Below are positions 21,341 through 32,300 of a DNA stretch of 64,000 bases, piece by piece. This DNA comes from Trachythela sp. YZ-2020. Lineage: Eukaryota; Cnidaria; Anthozoa; Malacalcyonacea; Clavulariidae. A program made the translations under genes and the position numbers. Position 1 is the first letter of the stretch; each line of letters starts with the position of its first letter. Location: contig JADLSH010000191.1 in assembly GCA_016169945.1 (NCBI GenBank), positions 1,763,501-1,827,500 on the forward strand. Reading direction: 5' to 3'. The notes below the pieces were generated by a model that saw nothing but the letters and a program-made list of their open reading frames with translations, was not told the DNA's origin and searched no databases.

Positions 21341-22498
21341 TTACAATAAAAATTGCTTCATAAGTTCTGTCGGTCTTACAAGTAAAGATAAATTTCCATT
21401 CCTCAACTCGTGCACGTCTTTAACTCGTCTATAACCTGCTTTTTTCATAACAAACTCGCAGTTTTGTTCAACTACGCGAACTATGTTCATTGATATATTT
21501 CTTCGCCAAAGATTGGCAGTTTTAAACGCGTCTCTCCTTGTAGTTCTAAATGGTTCCAATGTATCAACACTCCCAGACCATCTTGTGTTCTCTAAAAGCC
21601 ACTTTTCTAAGTTCTCCGTCAAGTCCAACCCTGTAGCTCTAAAAATGTTCCTTACAACTGGAAAGACGTTTGTGACTAAATCCTCGTAGCGTAATATCAT
21701 ATAGTTCTTAGAAAATTCCGAAGACATATTTGTAGCAAATTTTAAGTTCTTGTTCATGCGATTGCAAAATTCTTGGATTTTCAAAGTTTTAGATTTGGAA
21801 ATCCAACCCAGTCGTAAACGCGAAGCAATAATTGCGCGAGGGTCACGTAACAAATGAATAATTTTATGATTTGTTAAATTTGAGAACCGTTTCAAGATTT
21901 CTTCCAATATTACACGATGTGATAATACTTTAACTATCACTTGTTTATGATGTTGACAAACGGAGCTTGTTTTCTGTGCTTCTAAACGGTTGGTACAAAT
22001 ACTTGTTTCCTTTTTGTATGTACTCCAAATCTGTAACTTGTCTTTATATTGGCATAACGGTGGCGTAGACATTGCTTTACTTGAGTCCCTAAAAAGCGTC
22101 GACGCGTAGCCTGGATTAGATATAAAATATAAATACAACTCGTGGGTTGTGAAGTTACATTGAAAGCAGTTGTGTAGTAAAGTCAGTGAGTCTTGTTGTA
22201 GCTGTAAAGGCGTCATAACTTGCAGTTTGTTGAGTATTGTGTAAACGTGTAACGGTTCGTATAGGTAAAACACGTCGTCGTGTTGGTTGAAAATTTGCCC
22301 GAGGAATGAAGACCCCGAACGTGCTGATGCGTAAATTAATACGTTCTGTCGTTCCGTTTCGTTACGCTTCACTTCCTGACCGTGCAAAAACCAAAGCCAA
22401 GTACTTAACAACAAAAATACCATGAGAATAATGGTGACAAGTCGTCCTTTGTTGTCGGATTTCGTTCGTTTGTAAAATACATCTGAAGTTGTCGCCAT
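21341..22498 (-). CDS. Carbohydrate sulfotransferase (CHST1/3-like), intronless
   Basis: 385 residues, Golgi type II membrane enzyme. A short cytosolic tail is followed by a transmembrane segment (LVTIILMVFLLLSTWLWFL, about residues 20-40). The 5'-phosphosulfate motif is ASARSGSSFLGQIF and the 3'-phosphate motif is LLRDPRAIIASRLRLG, the pair that binds PAPS. The family moves sulfate to C6 of Gal or GlcNAc, or to chondroitin; the exact substrate cannot be read from sequence. First ATG at 22498 (MATTSDV). A possible 5' UTR acceptor (CTCTTGCAG) lies just upstream. It is divergent from the ciliary gene at 23011. Confidence 0.88.
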   Translation of the reverse strand: MATTSDVFYKRTKSDNKGRLVTIILMVFLLLSTWLWFLHGQEVKRNETERQNVLIYASARSGSSFLGQIFNQHDDVFYLYEPLHVYTILNKLQVMTPLQLQQDSLTLLHNCFQCNFTTHELYLYFISNPGYASTLFRDSSKAMSTPPLCQYKDKLQIWSTYKKETSICTNRLEAQKTSSVCQHHKQVIVKVLSHRVILEEILKRFSNLTNHKIIHLLRDPRAIIASRLRLGWISKSKTLKIQEFCNRMNKNLKFATNMSSEFSKNYMILRYEDLVTNVFPVVRNIFRATGLDLTENLEKWLLENTRWSGSVDTLEPFRTTRRDAFKTANLWRRNISMNIVRVVEQNCEFVMKKAGYRRVKDVHELRNGNLSLLVRPTELMKQFLL

Positions 22499-23010
22499 CT
22501 TGAGAGTTCGCGGTGATCTGATGTTCGAATCCCTCACTGCAAGAGCTTAACATGTTACATGATCTCAACTTTTGTTTTTTTTCAAGCTGTCAATATTTAC
22601 GCAAATGTTTTTGTTTATAAATTACACTTGATAGATCCATGTAACATGTTAAAATTAAAAAGGGCAACATTAGTATAGTTGACGATTAGTGTGGGGAGAA
22701 GGGGAGACAAGAATGCAACTTGCACTTAGAAAGATTAAATAAAACTTATTTTCTTGTTTACTTGCCTACAGGTGCTTGGATATTTCGTGCACGCATGAAA
22801 TAGAACGTCATTCAAGCGTTGCATACCAATGGTTTTTAATGCTTTCGTGCACTTTCATTTAAAAACAGTAAAATGCATGTTTCCAACTTCAAAACGAGCA
22901 TTAATTAAAACATTTATGACGTCACGTGATTTGCACGTTTATAATTAAGCAATTAGTACTAATTGCAGATTAGTTAGAACAATTGCGTGAGAATTTAGAT
23001 CATTTTGAAA
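22499..23010. promoter_or_regulatory. Spacer between divergent CHST-like and CIMIP1-like genes
   Basis: A 512-base shared 5' region. It includes TGACGTCACGTGATTTGCACG at about 22917-22937, a CRE/E-box-like string. A TATA-like motif is not clear. Promoter function is inferred from the head-to-head layout. Confidence 0.4.
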
Positions 23011-23865
23011 ATGTTTGGCACAAGATCACAAGGAAAAGTTTACAATTTTGTCCACACAGATGAAATATGGTAAGTACATGTTTTGTGTAATTTTTCTACG
23101 TTATTCCAAAATTAATGTACATATTTATGTTTAATGTGCTTTTTGGAACTTTTCTATATAATTTGGGGTGTTTTATTACATAGGAAAGATCATGTTATCC
23201 GTGAGTTGCAGTCACAAAAGAAATGGACAGAACAGTGGGGATATTTGTTTGATGAGTACCAGAAGGTAAACAAATATTTATACCGAGGATCTGGAAAGAG
23301 GAAAATGGTCTGATTTTTACCAAAACGGTTGATCTGTCTGGGGCTTCGGTGGCGCAATCGTCAGAGCACGCGCCTTTCACCTCTGATATCGTGGGTTCGA
23401 GTCCCGTTGGGGACGACTTATGATAGACTTGGTCAGCTCTCAGCTGCAAGTAAGGATAATAAGCACACCCCCGTTACTTACTTACTTACTTACTTACGAA
23501 CTTGAGCAACGAAAAAATAGTTCGTCTGTGTACAAATGCGCAAATCAGACGGATCATCCAGACTTTGTTGTTTCGAATTTCTGTTTTAGCTCCAAGAAAA
23601 TTTGCTAAACATAGGCAGCGAACTCGAAGACGAAATCGAGGCAAAATTAGCCTTGGAACTGGAACAAAATTTGGACCAGAATTTGGAGTGCAGTTTATTG
23701 AAGTTGGAGGAAGTTGAAGGCAGGATGCTTGTCGCCAGTGAAGGTCTGACAGATTGCACAGTAAAAAGAGAGATCACAAGTCATATAGCCAGACTACAGG
23801 AGAATGCGAAAGGAAAGAACGATATCTTGAAATTGTTAAAATGGCCTCGCGAAGGAATGATGTAA
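23011..23865 (+). CDS. CIMIP1/C20orf85-like small ciliary protein
   Basis: 138 residues from exons 23011-23069, 23184-23265 and 23590-23865, all phases closing. The N-terminal half has the pattern HTDEIWKDHV, then QKKWTEQWGYLFDEYQ. This resembles the W..HV..E....W...WGFL core of C20orf85 (LLC1) and C2orf50, which are linked to cilia and microtubule inner proteins. The C-terminal half is an acidic leucine-rich helix (ELEDEIEAKLALELEQNL). The family call rests on short motif similarity. Intron 2 contains a tRNA-derived SINE. Confidence 0.6.
23339..23498 (+). mobile_element. tRNA-derived SINE in CIMIP1-like intron 2
   Basis: The head resembles a tRNA: an A-box-like TGGCGCAATCGTCAGAGC, and a perfect B box GGTTCGAGTCC at 23394-23404. 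The tail is a CTTA tetranucleotide run (23476-23497). The orientation is plus. It is followed by a sequence (GAACTTGAGCAA...) shared with 47751-47815. Confidence 0.75.
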
Positions 23866-24658
23866 ATGAAGTTGAAAGAAGAGTTGAGAAGAGGTGGAAA
23901 ACAATCGTCCAGACATGAGGATGATTTTGTTGTAAATATAGCACGTCTTTAACAAAGTTTCAAGTGTTTATGAAACGAAATTTTGCCCCAATTTTTTCTT
24001 CCAGTGCTAAAAAGTACCCCCTAAAATAATGTAGAATGGCGGTTACAGCTTATTCGGATCTCATTCCTAAGTTGTCACACTTTTGGTATTTTGAGCTCAC
24101 TGGTTGTGGTTGCCATTTTTGAAACAAACAACATATATTAGCCGCGAGAAAAGAATTTCATACAATGAAAAAGTAATTCAATATAAATACAATGAGTAAA
24201 ACATATCACATTTATCACTAAGATTTAAATATACGTATAAAGTATATCAGATATTTTTAGCAACCTGTTTTTAGAATAATTTTGAACGATTTCTAATAAC
24301 GAATTTAATGATTTCTATAACGATTTATTTACTAAAATGTCTCGAGCCGGTTGAATAGGAAGGTACTCCTGGTAAAGTTACTATGGTGCGAGATTTAGTC
24401 ATTTTAGACTTAACATAGAGTAGTGTAGGTAATAGTCGTGTTTAATGTAACTGGTCTCTCTGTCCATCAACAGGTAATGTATTCTTCTGGTTATCAATAT
24501 GAAATATATATAATGTTGTATTCTGCCTGCACAATGAGCTGGGTAAAAGTAATTTCAGCTGATTATGCGAAGCTGCAGGAAGAGCTCGCGATGCAAGTCT
24601 TTTAAGAGAACATAACTCAACGTCTTCTAATCTCCGTCTTACGGTGATGTACCTCTGT
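23866..24658. other. Spacer between convergent CIMIP1-like and VRK genes
   Basis: AT-rich 3' flanking sequence. No gene, RNA or repeat with clear boundaries is seen. Confidence 0.5.
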
Positions 24659-27600
24659 CTACGAACACAGAGGTACTGCTTTTTTTTTTTGGCCCTTCCC
24701 CCCTTTCTCTCTTTCTGGTCTTTCTTCTTTCTTTCTTTTTCCTCCCGTTCTTTTTTTTGTTCTCTTTTTTTCTTCTCGTTTCTCGAGAATTCGAAGAGAT
24801 CCGTGTGATCTGGTTGTTTCTGGTTGTTCTGATGTTTCCACCTTGGGCTTAGATGCTCTGGCACGTTTCTTGGAATTTGCAGGCTTTCTAGGACTTGCAG
24901 CAGCTCGTTTATTAGAGGTTGATGGCTTGGCAGGGCTCGCAGCTCTCTTATTTGATGATGTTGAAGGTTTGGCAGGACTAGCTGGTTCTTTGCTTGAAGA
25001 TTGGGATTCAGGTTTCCGATTAACCGGGTTCCTTCTTGTTGGTTTCACTGGGGAGATCTTGCTTTCACTGTCTTCCTAAAATTGATGAAAACATTTTCAC
25101 TTTTCTTAATCCTGAATTTGTCCTCTCTTTCTATGCCTATATAGCATTGGGTTTGGCTTGTTTCCCATCGCAAGCAATGTAGTACCAACGTGAAGCATAC
25201 TTCTTGAGCACCCATGCAGAATTCTGGCCACTAGATTGTGATTGGATGAAACTATTGTTGTGCTAAGTTTTATGCAAAGGACTGTTTTATGTTCAATCTT
25301 TTTAGTATACTTACATTATCATTTGAACAATCTTCAAATGCCTCATCATTTGAGGAACTTGCACAGTCAGCAGTTTTAAACTTCACTGTTTGACCATCAT
25401 CAGCGAATTTTCTTTTGCGAAGTCCATCTTGAAATATTTTTCTTAACTTGCTGTAATCTGGCGTCTCATCATACTTCAGTGTCACAATGTATTTCAAATA
25501 TTGTTCCAACTCGTCTGAAATCAAACCAAACTACATGATTAGAATTATTCTGGTGTTGCTGTGAACATCTGCTACAAGTAATGCTATCAATAATATTACC
25601 AGCTTGTTGATCTTTTAAGCATTTCTTCAAAGATTGTGGGATGTTCTCCATCAACCTATAGAAACAAACATGACAGACCTGTGACTGACTGACTTACTAA
25701 CCGACTGACTGACGGACCAACCAACAGACTGACTCCACAATGTAGCACACCAATTCACACAGTACCTTATTTTCGAATTCATGACATAATCTTTATCAGC
25801 CAAATTGTCTTCCCAAGGCAGTTTACTGCATAACCACTGTAACAGGACATAGCCAAGAATCTCGAGATCTGTTCTACGAGATGGAGCCACGCCTTTATGT
25901 GCATCTCGACTTGTGAACTCGACAGTACCATCATGCTTTCGCTTTGGGTCTTCCTTGTACGCTTTATGCGTTCCATCTGCATTGAAGCGATATGCTAGAC
26001 CATAGTCCAGTAGAAATACCTGTCCAGTGAGTCAGTGAATCTAATGTTACAATATTGTTACTATATTATAAACTAAAAGTAAAATTGAGAGGTATAGTTT
26101 AATGTGTTTGATCTTTTTAAAGTTAACCACCATCTGCTGTGCCAAAACATTTATTGAAACCCAGCAATAATGGTTACCTTATCTTTTCTGTTACTTTTAT
26201 ATCCCATCATTAAGTTAGAACCTTTGATGTCTGCGTGGGCATAGCCTTGTGCATGAATGTATTCTAAAATATCAATCTATATAAACAGCACAATAATGCA
26301 ATATTATTTTTTACTACAAGTTTCCCATTAAACTTTCATGGCAAGACCAAGAACACTGAAGCAGACTAAGAACTGTCATGTTAGACACCTACAGCAAATG
26401 TTCAAAACTGATTCACTCATCCCACACAGAAAAAGCAACTGTAATGGAGAACCACTACGAGATGTCTGCCGATCATATTTTTTGTCTGTTGACAAGAAAC
26501 TGCATTTACACTTACAATTCGAATTGCCAAAGTAAAGGCAGTTTGGATATGAAAGCGTTTGCCACACTTGGCAAATAGTTGATCGACATCCTCAGCAAAT
26601 CTTTCCATAATCATAAATCTATACTTTGAACCACCGCTCTCGTGCCCTCCTGAACCAACGTATGCTGGTACGCCCAAAAACTTCAGTTTGTGGGAAGATA
26701 TCCATTTGTTAACTGCAATATGAATTGGAAAAGTTATAAGTTTGGATCAATCAGAGGCAACTAGTAGGCCAGAATGAAGTGAAACCATGGTCTTAGCCAG
26801 CCTGCCGTCCACCTGTCTTATGGACGGCCATCTTAGAATTTGGACGGCCACTTGGAAAAGACGGCTTTTGGACGGCCGATAATCGTATTGACGCCTTTTG
26901 GACGGCTTCTAAATATAAATAGCCATCATGTACTTGATGGCTAGTGCATCATACACAATAGATCTTTATATTACAATCTTATAATTTGTTATCTCCATTA
27001 ATCATGGACGACTAGTCAAATTGGAGGCAATTCCAATAAGATTGTATTTGGCTAAACACTGAAATGTGAATCACTCAAGTTCGTGAATGAATTTTATCTG
27101 TGTTATCGCTCTTAATAAGCCATCAAAATACTATATGCAAAATTGCCAGAGAGTATGCCTTAACACGATCCAAAGAGATTCACAGCCGCGTACGTGTTAA
27201 GTTGTAAACCAAATCCCAAATTTGGACGCCCAAATTCCAGATCCTGGCTAAGACCCTGAGTGAAACGAATGACAAGTAGGATGTAAAGAAAGAAAAGGAA
27301 TGAGAAATTGCAACTGTACTTGTTTCCTCCTTGGCAGCTCGTTGATAAAAAGCAAGTTCTCCAAAAAGTGGCCCATTTGAATGTGGTTCCTATACATATA
27401 AATCAATTCTGTGTTTAGTATTCTATAAATAATTCTTCCATTGAGCATTTGAATGTTTCAATTAGCTCAGCCAATCAATGTGAGGCTAGTTTGAGACCTG
27501 TCAAATGCTCAAACAATAAATTTTCATAAAACTTACAACTTTTGAAACATAGGTTGCTTTGTCGTTGACAGCCTTGTCCGTATCAGGTGATGCTAAGTGA

Positions 27601-27947
27601 CAGAGAAATTTTTTGAATTAAATTAAAGTTGGGGGAGGCATTCAATCCCCTTTTTGAACCTCCCCTCCCTTCATTCTTATATAAACCCATTATTTTCAAT
27701 AAATTCCCAACATTTATATTTCATATAAAAGACAAAGTTCCTCACCATAATACAAGGCACCAAAGCCTCCCCAACCAATGAGATCGCCTAACCGCCATTG
27801 TTTCTTCAGCAAATCAACCAAAATTTCACCAGGTTTGAAATCTGGCATCCCTTTCGGTTTTCGAGGCTTTTTAGCCGCGGCTTTTGTAGTTTTACCCTCA
27901 TTTGCCGGTGCTTTTCTTTTACCACGCTTTCCTGCAGTTGTACTCAT
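24659..27947 (-). CDS. VRK (vaccinia-related kinase 1-like) serine/threonine kinase
   Basis: Nuclear kinase that phosphorylates the BAF N-terminus and releases chromatin from the nuclear envelope. Nine exons: 27746-27947, 27537-27592, 27320-27389, 26516-26712, 26178-26276, 25766-26019, 25600-25655, 25315-25514, 24659-25075. The total of 1551 bases encodes 516 residues (human VRK1 396). Motifs: glycine loop IGWGGFG (57-63), ATP-binding Lys85 in VSKVEP, catalytic HADIKGSN with Asp191, and DYGLAYRF (Asp213; DYG instead of DFG is typical of VRKs). Also seen are [13 protein letters not shown] and [15 protein letters not shown]. The extended C-terminus has three SPAKPS/SPRKPA repeats and very basic Lys/Arg/Glu runs, likely nuclear localisation. 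Intron 3 holds a hAT MITE; intron 6 holds a GACT repeat. Confidence 0.93.
25678..25735. repeat. GACT-type tetranucleotide repeat in VRK intron 6
   Basis: Degenerate (GACT)n/(CCAA)n microsatellite within a 110-base intron. Confidence 0.6.
26786..27258. mobile_element. hAT MITE (473 bp) in VRK intron 3
   Basis: The left terminus is CATGGTCTTAGCCAG. The right terminus, reversed, is CAGGGTCTTAGCCAG, matching the hAT CAGGG consensus. A perfect 8-bp target duplication AGTGAAAC occurs at 26778-26785 and 27259-27266. The interior has repeated TTGGACGGCC motifs and no open frame. Confidence 0.9.
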
Positions 27948-28308
27948 TGTAAAAGGTAAAATAACTGTGCAGCTTTTGATAAAACTAAATGAAAGTTGTG
28001 TTTTGAATGTTTGAAAGCTTTTTTATTGTGGAGAAACTTTCCCGCCAAATTGCCTGCATGCCTGGAAAATCCAAATATTGCGATTGGAATCAGGCGGAAG
28101 TAAGGCAAACACGGCCTTGACCGTTCCTATTGTGCTCAGTCTTCTTCCCGGGTTTTCTAAATACTATAAATATATTATTCGGCGCGAAGCTCACAATTAT
28201 ATTTAACAAAGCCTCACGTGTAGATGAAAAGAAGTTGTATTGTATTGTATTCAAAGTCGATTTTGATAAAGAATTTGAAGTTTTTTAACCGCGACGTTTT
28301 CTACATCG
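27948..28308. promoter_or_regulatory. Shared VRK/BAF upstream region
   Basis: The two start codons are 487 bases apart and divergent. A BAF 5' UTR donor (ATCGG/GTAAGTG) at 28309/28310 limits the promoter to about 360 bases. It holds TTTCCCGCC (about 28038-28046), an E2F-like site. Regulation by E2F is inference. Confidence 0.45.
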
Positions 28309-28434
28309 GGTAAGTGTTTTGTGGTTATGTACTTTTATCTTGTTTCATTTGTACACTAATCGCCCATTCGCCTTGCATATTTGAGTTTAAGTATTCCAAA
28401 AATTCACCTTTCGCAGATAGCGGTAGTTCGCAAG

Positions 28435-28707
28435 ATGTCTTCAACTTCGCAAAAGCATAGAGATTTCGTAAGCGAGCCAATGGGTGAAAAAGGAGTGCAC
28501 GAGTTAGCTGGAATAGGTAAAGTTCTGGGTGGAAAGTTAGCTGAAGCTGGCTTTGATAAAGCGTATATTGTGCTTGGTCAATTTTTGGTTCTGCGAAAAG
28601 ATGAAGAAATGTTTTTAGATTGGATAAAAACTACGGTCGGTGCAAACTCTAAACAAGGAGGGGACTGTTATAAATGTTTGAAAGAATGGTGTGATGCATA
28701 CCTTTGA
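28435..28707 (+). CDS. BANF1: Barrier-to-autointegration factor (BAF)
   Basis: 90 residues, the usual size (human 89). BAF is a small dimeric DNA-bridging protein that binds LEM-domain proteins and organises nuclear envelope reassembly. The N-terminus [20 protein letters not shown] is close to the family consensus and keeps the Ser/Thr stretch that VRK1 phosphorylates. A helix-hairpin-helix follows ([20 protein letters not shown]), then [10 protein letters not shown] at the end. The coding exon is single. A 5' UTR intron runs 28310-28416 (donor GTAAGTG, acceptor TTTCGCAG). It is head-to-head with VRK and convergent with BRMS1L. Confidence 0.96.
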   Translation: MSSTSQKHRDFVSEPMGEKGVHELAGIGKVLGGKLAEAGFDKAYIVLGQFLVLRKDEEMFLDWIKTTVGANSKQGGDCYKCLKEWCDAYL

Positions 28708-29332
28708 ACGACTTTATTTTATAGATTTAGTTAAACATTAATATTTAGTTAACCTTTGATATTTAGTTAAATTTCATATTAACTTTGTTACTTTAGCAGA
28801 TTATAAAGTTTAGACATTTGCAGGCAGAATTTATACCAACATTTAGTAGAACATACAGCCTGGGTTAGATAATTTTCTACCAACAGTATGTAAAGTTCAG
28901 AAGATTGTAGAAAAAAATTTCCTTGGCTTGAACGAAGACTTAAATTTGATCATTTTAGCTTTGAATCTTGTAGAAACAAGCATTTACTGATTGCCACTTA
29001 ATTGATTAACAATTTGCCTATGTCTCTTGTTGACCCATAAACCTACAATGTGGCCCAATGCACCTCTATTTGTCTCTTTTACTCTGTCCAAGGCCAGGCA
29101 ATTTGCTTTGTACAGTGATGGATATTAATTGGTTACACAAAAAACCCAATATAATTTGCAAATAAATAAATATATTTTCAAAGATTGAATATGTTTAGTA
29201 CACACAACATTTATACATTACTCTTTCAGTTCCAATTCACAACAAAGCAAATTATTTTAAAACCTAACAAACAAGTACCATACTAATATAATACAATAAT
29301 TTACATTTGTTCAGAACAATACAACAGTACAA
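28708..29332. other. Spacer between convergent BAF and BRMS1L
   Basis: AT-rich 3' UTR sequence of both genes. No other feature is seen. Confidence 0.55.
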
Positions 29333-32300
29333 CTATTTAACTTTTCTAAGTTTAAATTTTCCTTTTTGTAATTGTGCTATGTAAAGTTTAAATCTATCTC
29401 CATGGGGCTTCTTTATCCAAACCTAGAAAAAATGGATCAAGTTAAAAATCTTCACGGTTATGAGAAATGAAGTTTTAGTCTGGTTCCATTTGGTTGTGAC
29501 CACTCAAGGTAGTAAACATAGTAGATTGACAATATATCTCTGCAATTAGTAAAGTCTGACTTAAAGAGTGAGTATCATGCAAGTGATCCTTTGCGCGCTT
29601 GGCGTCCCACAAAATGGCTGCCTTTTAAAACAATTATGAGTAATCTCTGAGATTTAATTTGTATCGGTTCATGTATCCCAGTCGTATTGAAAAACAACTT
29701 TAATTTAAGCCTGGTTTTCATTTTCTCCTTCAATGATCACTAACAATGGTCCATGAGTGCATTGCCAACCTTCAGCGACATATGAAAACCAGGCTTTACT
29801 TTGACTTCTAAGTAATAATTATATCTTGCAAAATTTTGTGTTTTTTACGTGGCAAAATGTTTATACAATGTTTAAATTTCGTTTATGATTTCGGATCACT
29901 TGCATGATACTCACTCTTTAAAGTGCATACAGCACATAAATGACAAGATAGGTCACATCAGACAGTCAGAATTGGTCAAGCAAGCCACAACCGAATGGAG
30001 ACCAGGCTTTATGAAATGAACAGGTACATATAAGAACTATTTTAAAGCTTGTTTTTGTACCTCTCCAGTGTTAATTCCTGTGATTGTAGCACTGCAAAAG
30101 AAATTATGGATTGTTACAAATAAGGCAGAACAGACTTACTAGGGCAGACACAAGACATTTCAAGAATTAAAATTATCTATGATGAAATACGATTGACATA
30201 CTCTACTGGTGCGCCTCCTTTGCTCTCAACCTTGACATGATTTCCTTTTATAAACCTAGAAAACATAATTAAATCTTGATCAAAATTTTGAAAGATGTTT
30301 TAGAAACATTCTGACAAGGATGCTAATATACATACCACTCTCCTTCATAAAACAGTTTTCCATCTTCATATTTTGCACTGAAAGGACATTTACTATCTCC
30401 GAAAATATTTCCTAAATAATAGATATAGTTGCTAAATACTTAACCAAAAATTTTAACATATTTGATACTTGATGAGCAATTTACACCAACTACCGGATAA
30501 TTTATTATACTAGTTAATTATCAATGTTGTTACAGCAGTGCATTGTTTTTATACCTCCTTGTCCTCCACTGTGGCCTGCAAATAGAAGTAGATAGTAATT
30601 ATGAAATAATACTCATGGCCATTTATTAGACAAAATGTTAAAACAATTCTCTGTCTACTTCAAAGAATAACTTGCTTTCTTACTTTCAGATTTCCTCCTG
30701 GACAAAGCACCTTTTGCCTAAAATATAGAAGTAAAATTTTAAAAGCTATATTCATGGTTCACAATCATTTTATCAAAAGTATAGATTACTGAAATTACAG
30801 ATTGATCAACAGGAATTAATATTTAGAAACTCTTTTAGAAACACTAGAATCATTCATTAGGAAATCTGTGGCAAGCATTTTGCAGCACTTCTCTGATTTC
30901 TCACTATTGTAGTACAAAGCTTACCCTTCTGATAGCGGCCCAGTCCTCGTAAATGTCCATATCTCGAAGCATGTATACAATATAAGGACGTAGATTATGT
31001 TAAGGAATAGTACATTTAAACAGGTAATAAATATATTACTTTTTAGTCGCTAGTATATGATTGCAATAGTCCCTGATGCACCCTTTGTAATTTTTCCCGA
31101 TGATTTTACTTGTCAAGTGGAAAGTGATGAGTGTTAATGGGTTAACCACACACTGTCTGTCTATGTCTATTTGTTTTTATATTAAGTAATGATAAAGGAT
31201 ATCTGTAACAGCAACTGGTTTCTTTCGCTTATCACTAAAGAAACCGTCAGAGGACTTCTTGTGTTTCTTCACACTATGAGATTCTAACCAAATATCTAAA
31301 TAGAAAAACAAATGATAAACTATGCCAAAAAGACCTCATTAAAACATTGTTTTTAGGGCTGCAGTAATTGGGTACTGCTGTAATCATGGATGTTATTTCA
31401 ATTAAATAGTAAATTTTAAATGGCAATTCTTACCAGCACTGATGTCTGAATTATGTCGGTCTTCCTCTAACTTTCGAATCTTTTCTTCCAAGTCAACACG
31501 CATTATCTCCATAAGAGCACTTTTTTCACTCTGAGAAAACAATTAATTAGTGAATTCATTGGTTTAATTAGAACTAATTAGTTAATTAAGAGTAAATTTT
31601 AGCTAATTAGTTAATAATCAATGAGTCCTCATTTCACCCACCTCAAAATATTGTGACGTTGCTAGACCTTCAGCCTTGTATTTATTTTCTACATTTTGTA
31701 ACTAAAATTGCACAATTTAATGAGAAATTTTCATAATGAATTGTAATACTGGTTTCACAAATTCATTAACACGTACAGTACATAATATATTTTTAACTAA
31801 TGACTACGATATTTTTGTACTCACTTGACAATCCTTCAAGATATCTAGAAAACAAAAATGGGCAAATGTTATCCTAGCTGGGTTTTTGCATAAAAAAATT
31901 TCACCACCAGCCAGCACCATACCTGCCACTTCTTGTCGTACTTTACACATTTCTTTAAGTTTGTATAAAGGATCCAAATACTCCTCTGCAGAGTCTGAAA
32001 ATACATTCAAACCATGTTAATACTAATGAGAGCTTATAATAATGGCATATAGGATTATCAACTGGGATTTTTCTGTACCATGGACCAAAATGTATGACTT
32101 GCTTGCTGTTTCATGCAGTGTTGTGTGTCAATAATGGTTATTATTATATACACAAGCTCTGGATATTCTGCAATCTGATTGGTTCTCTACTAGCAGGATA
32201 TTAGCTCATATCCTGCTAGTAGAGAAAAGTAGAAAAATGGCTGGCAGATTTGGACAATTAAATGAAGAGGAAATTCAAGTTTTAGTTGAAAAAAGTATGC

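Noticed and set aside
23341..23412. Functional tRNA gene
   Set aside because: The B box is good, but acceptor-stem pairing and the anticodon arm are not convincing and a CTTA tail follows. A SINE head is a better reading.
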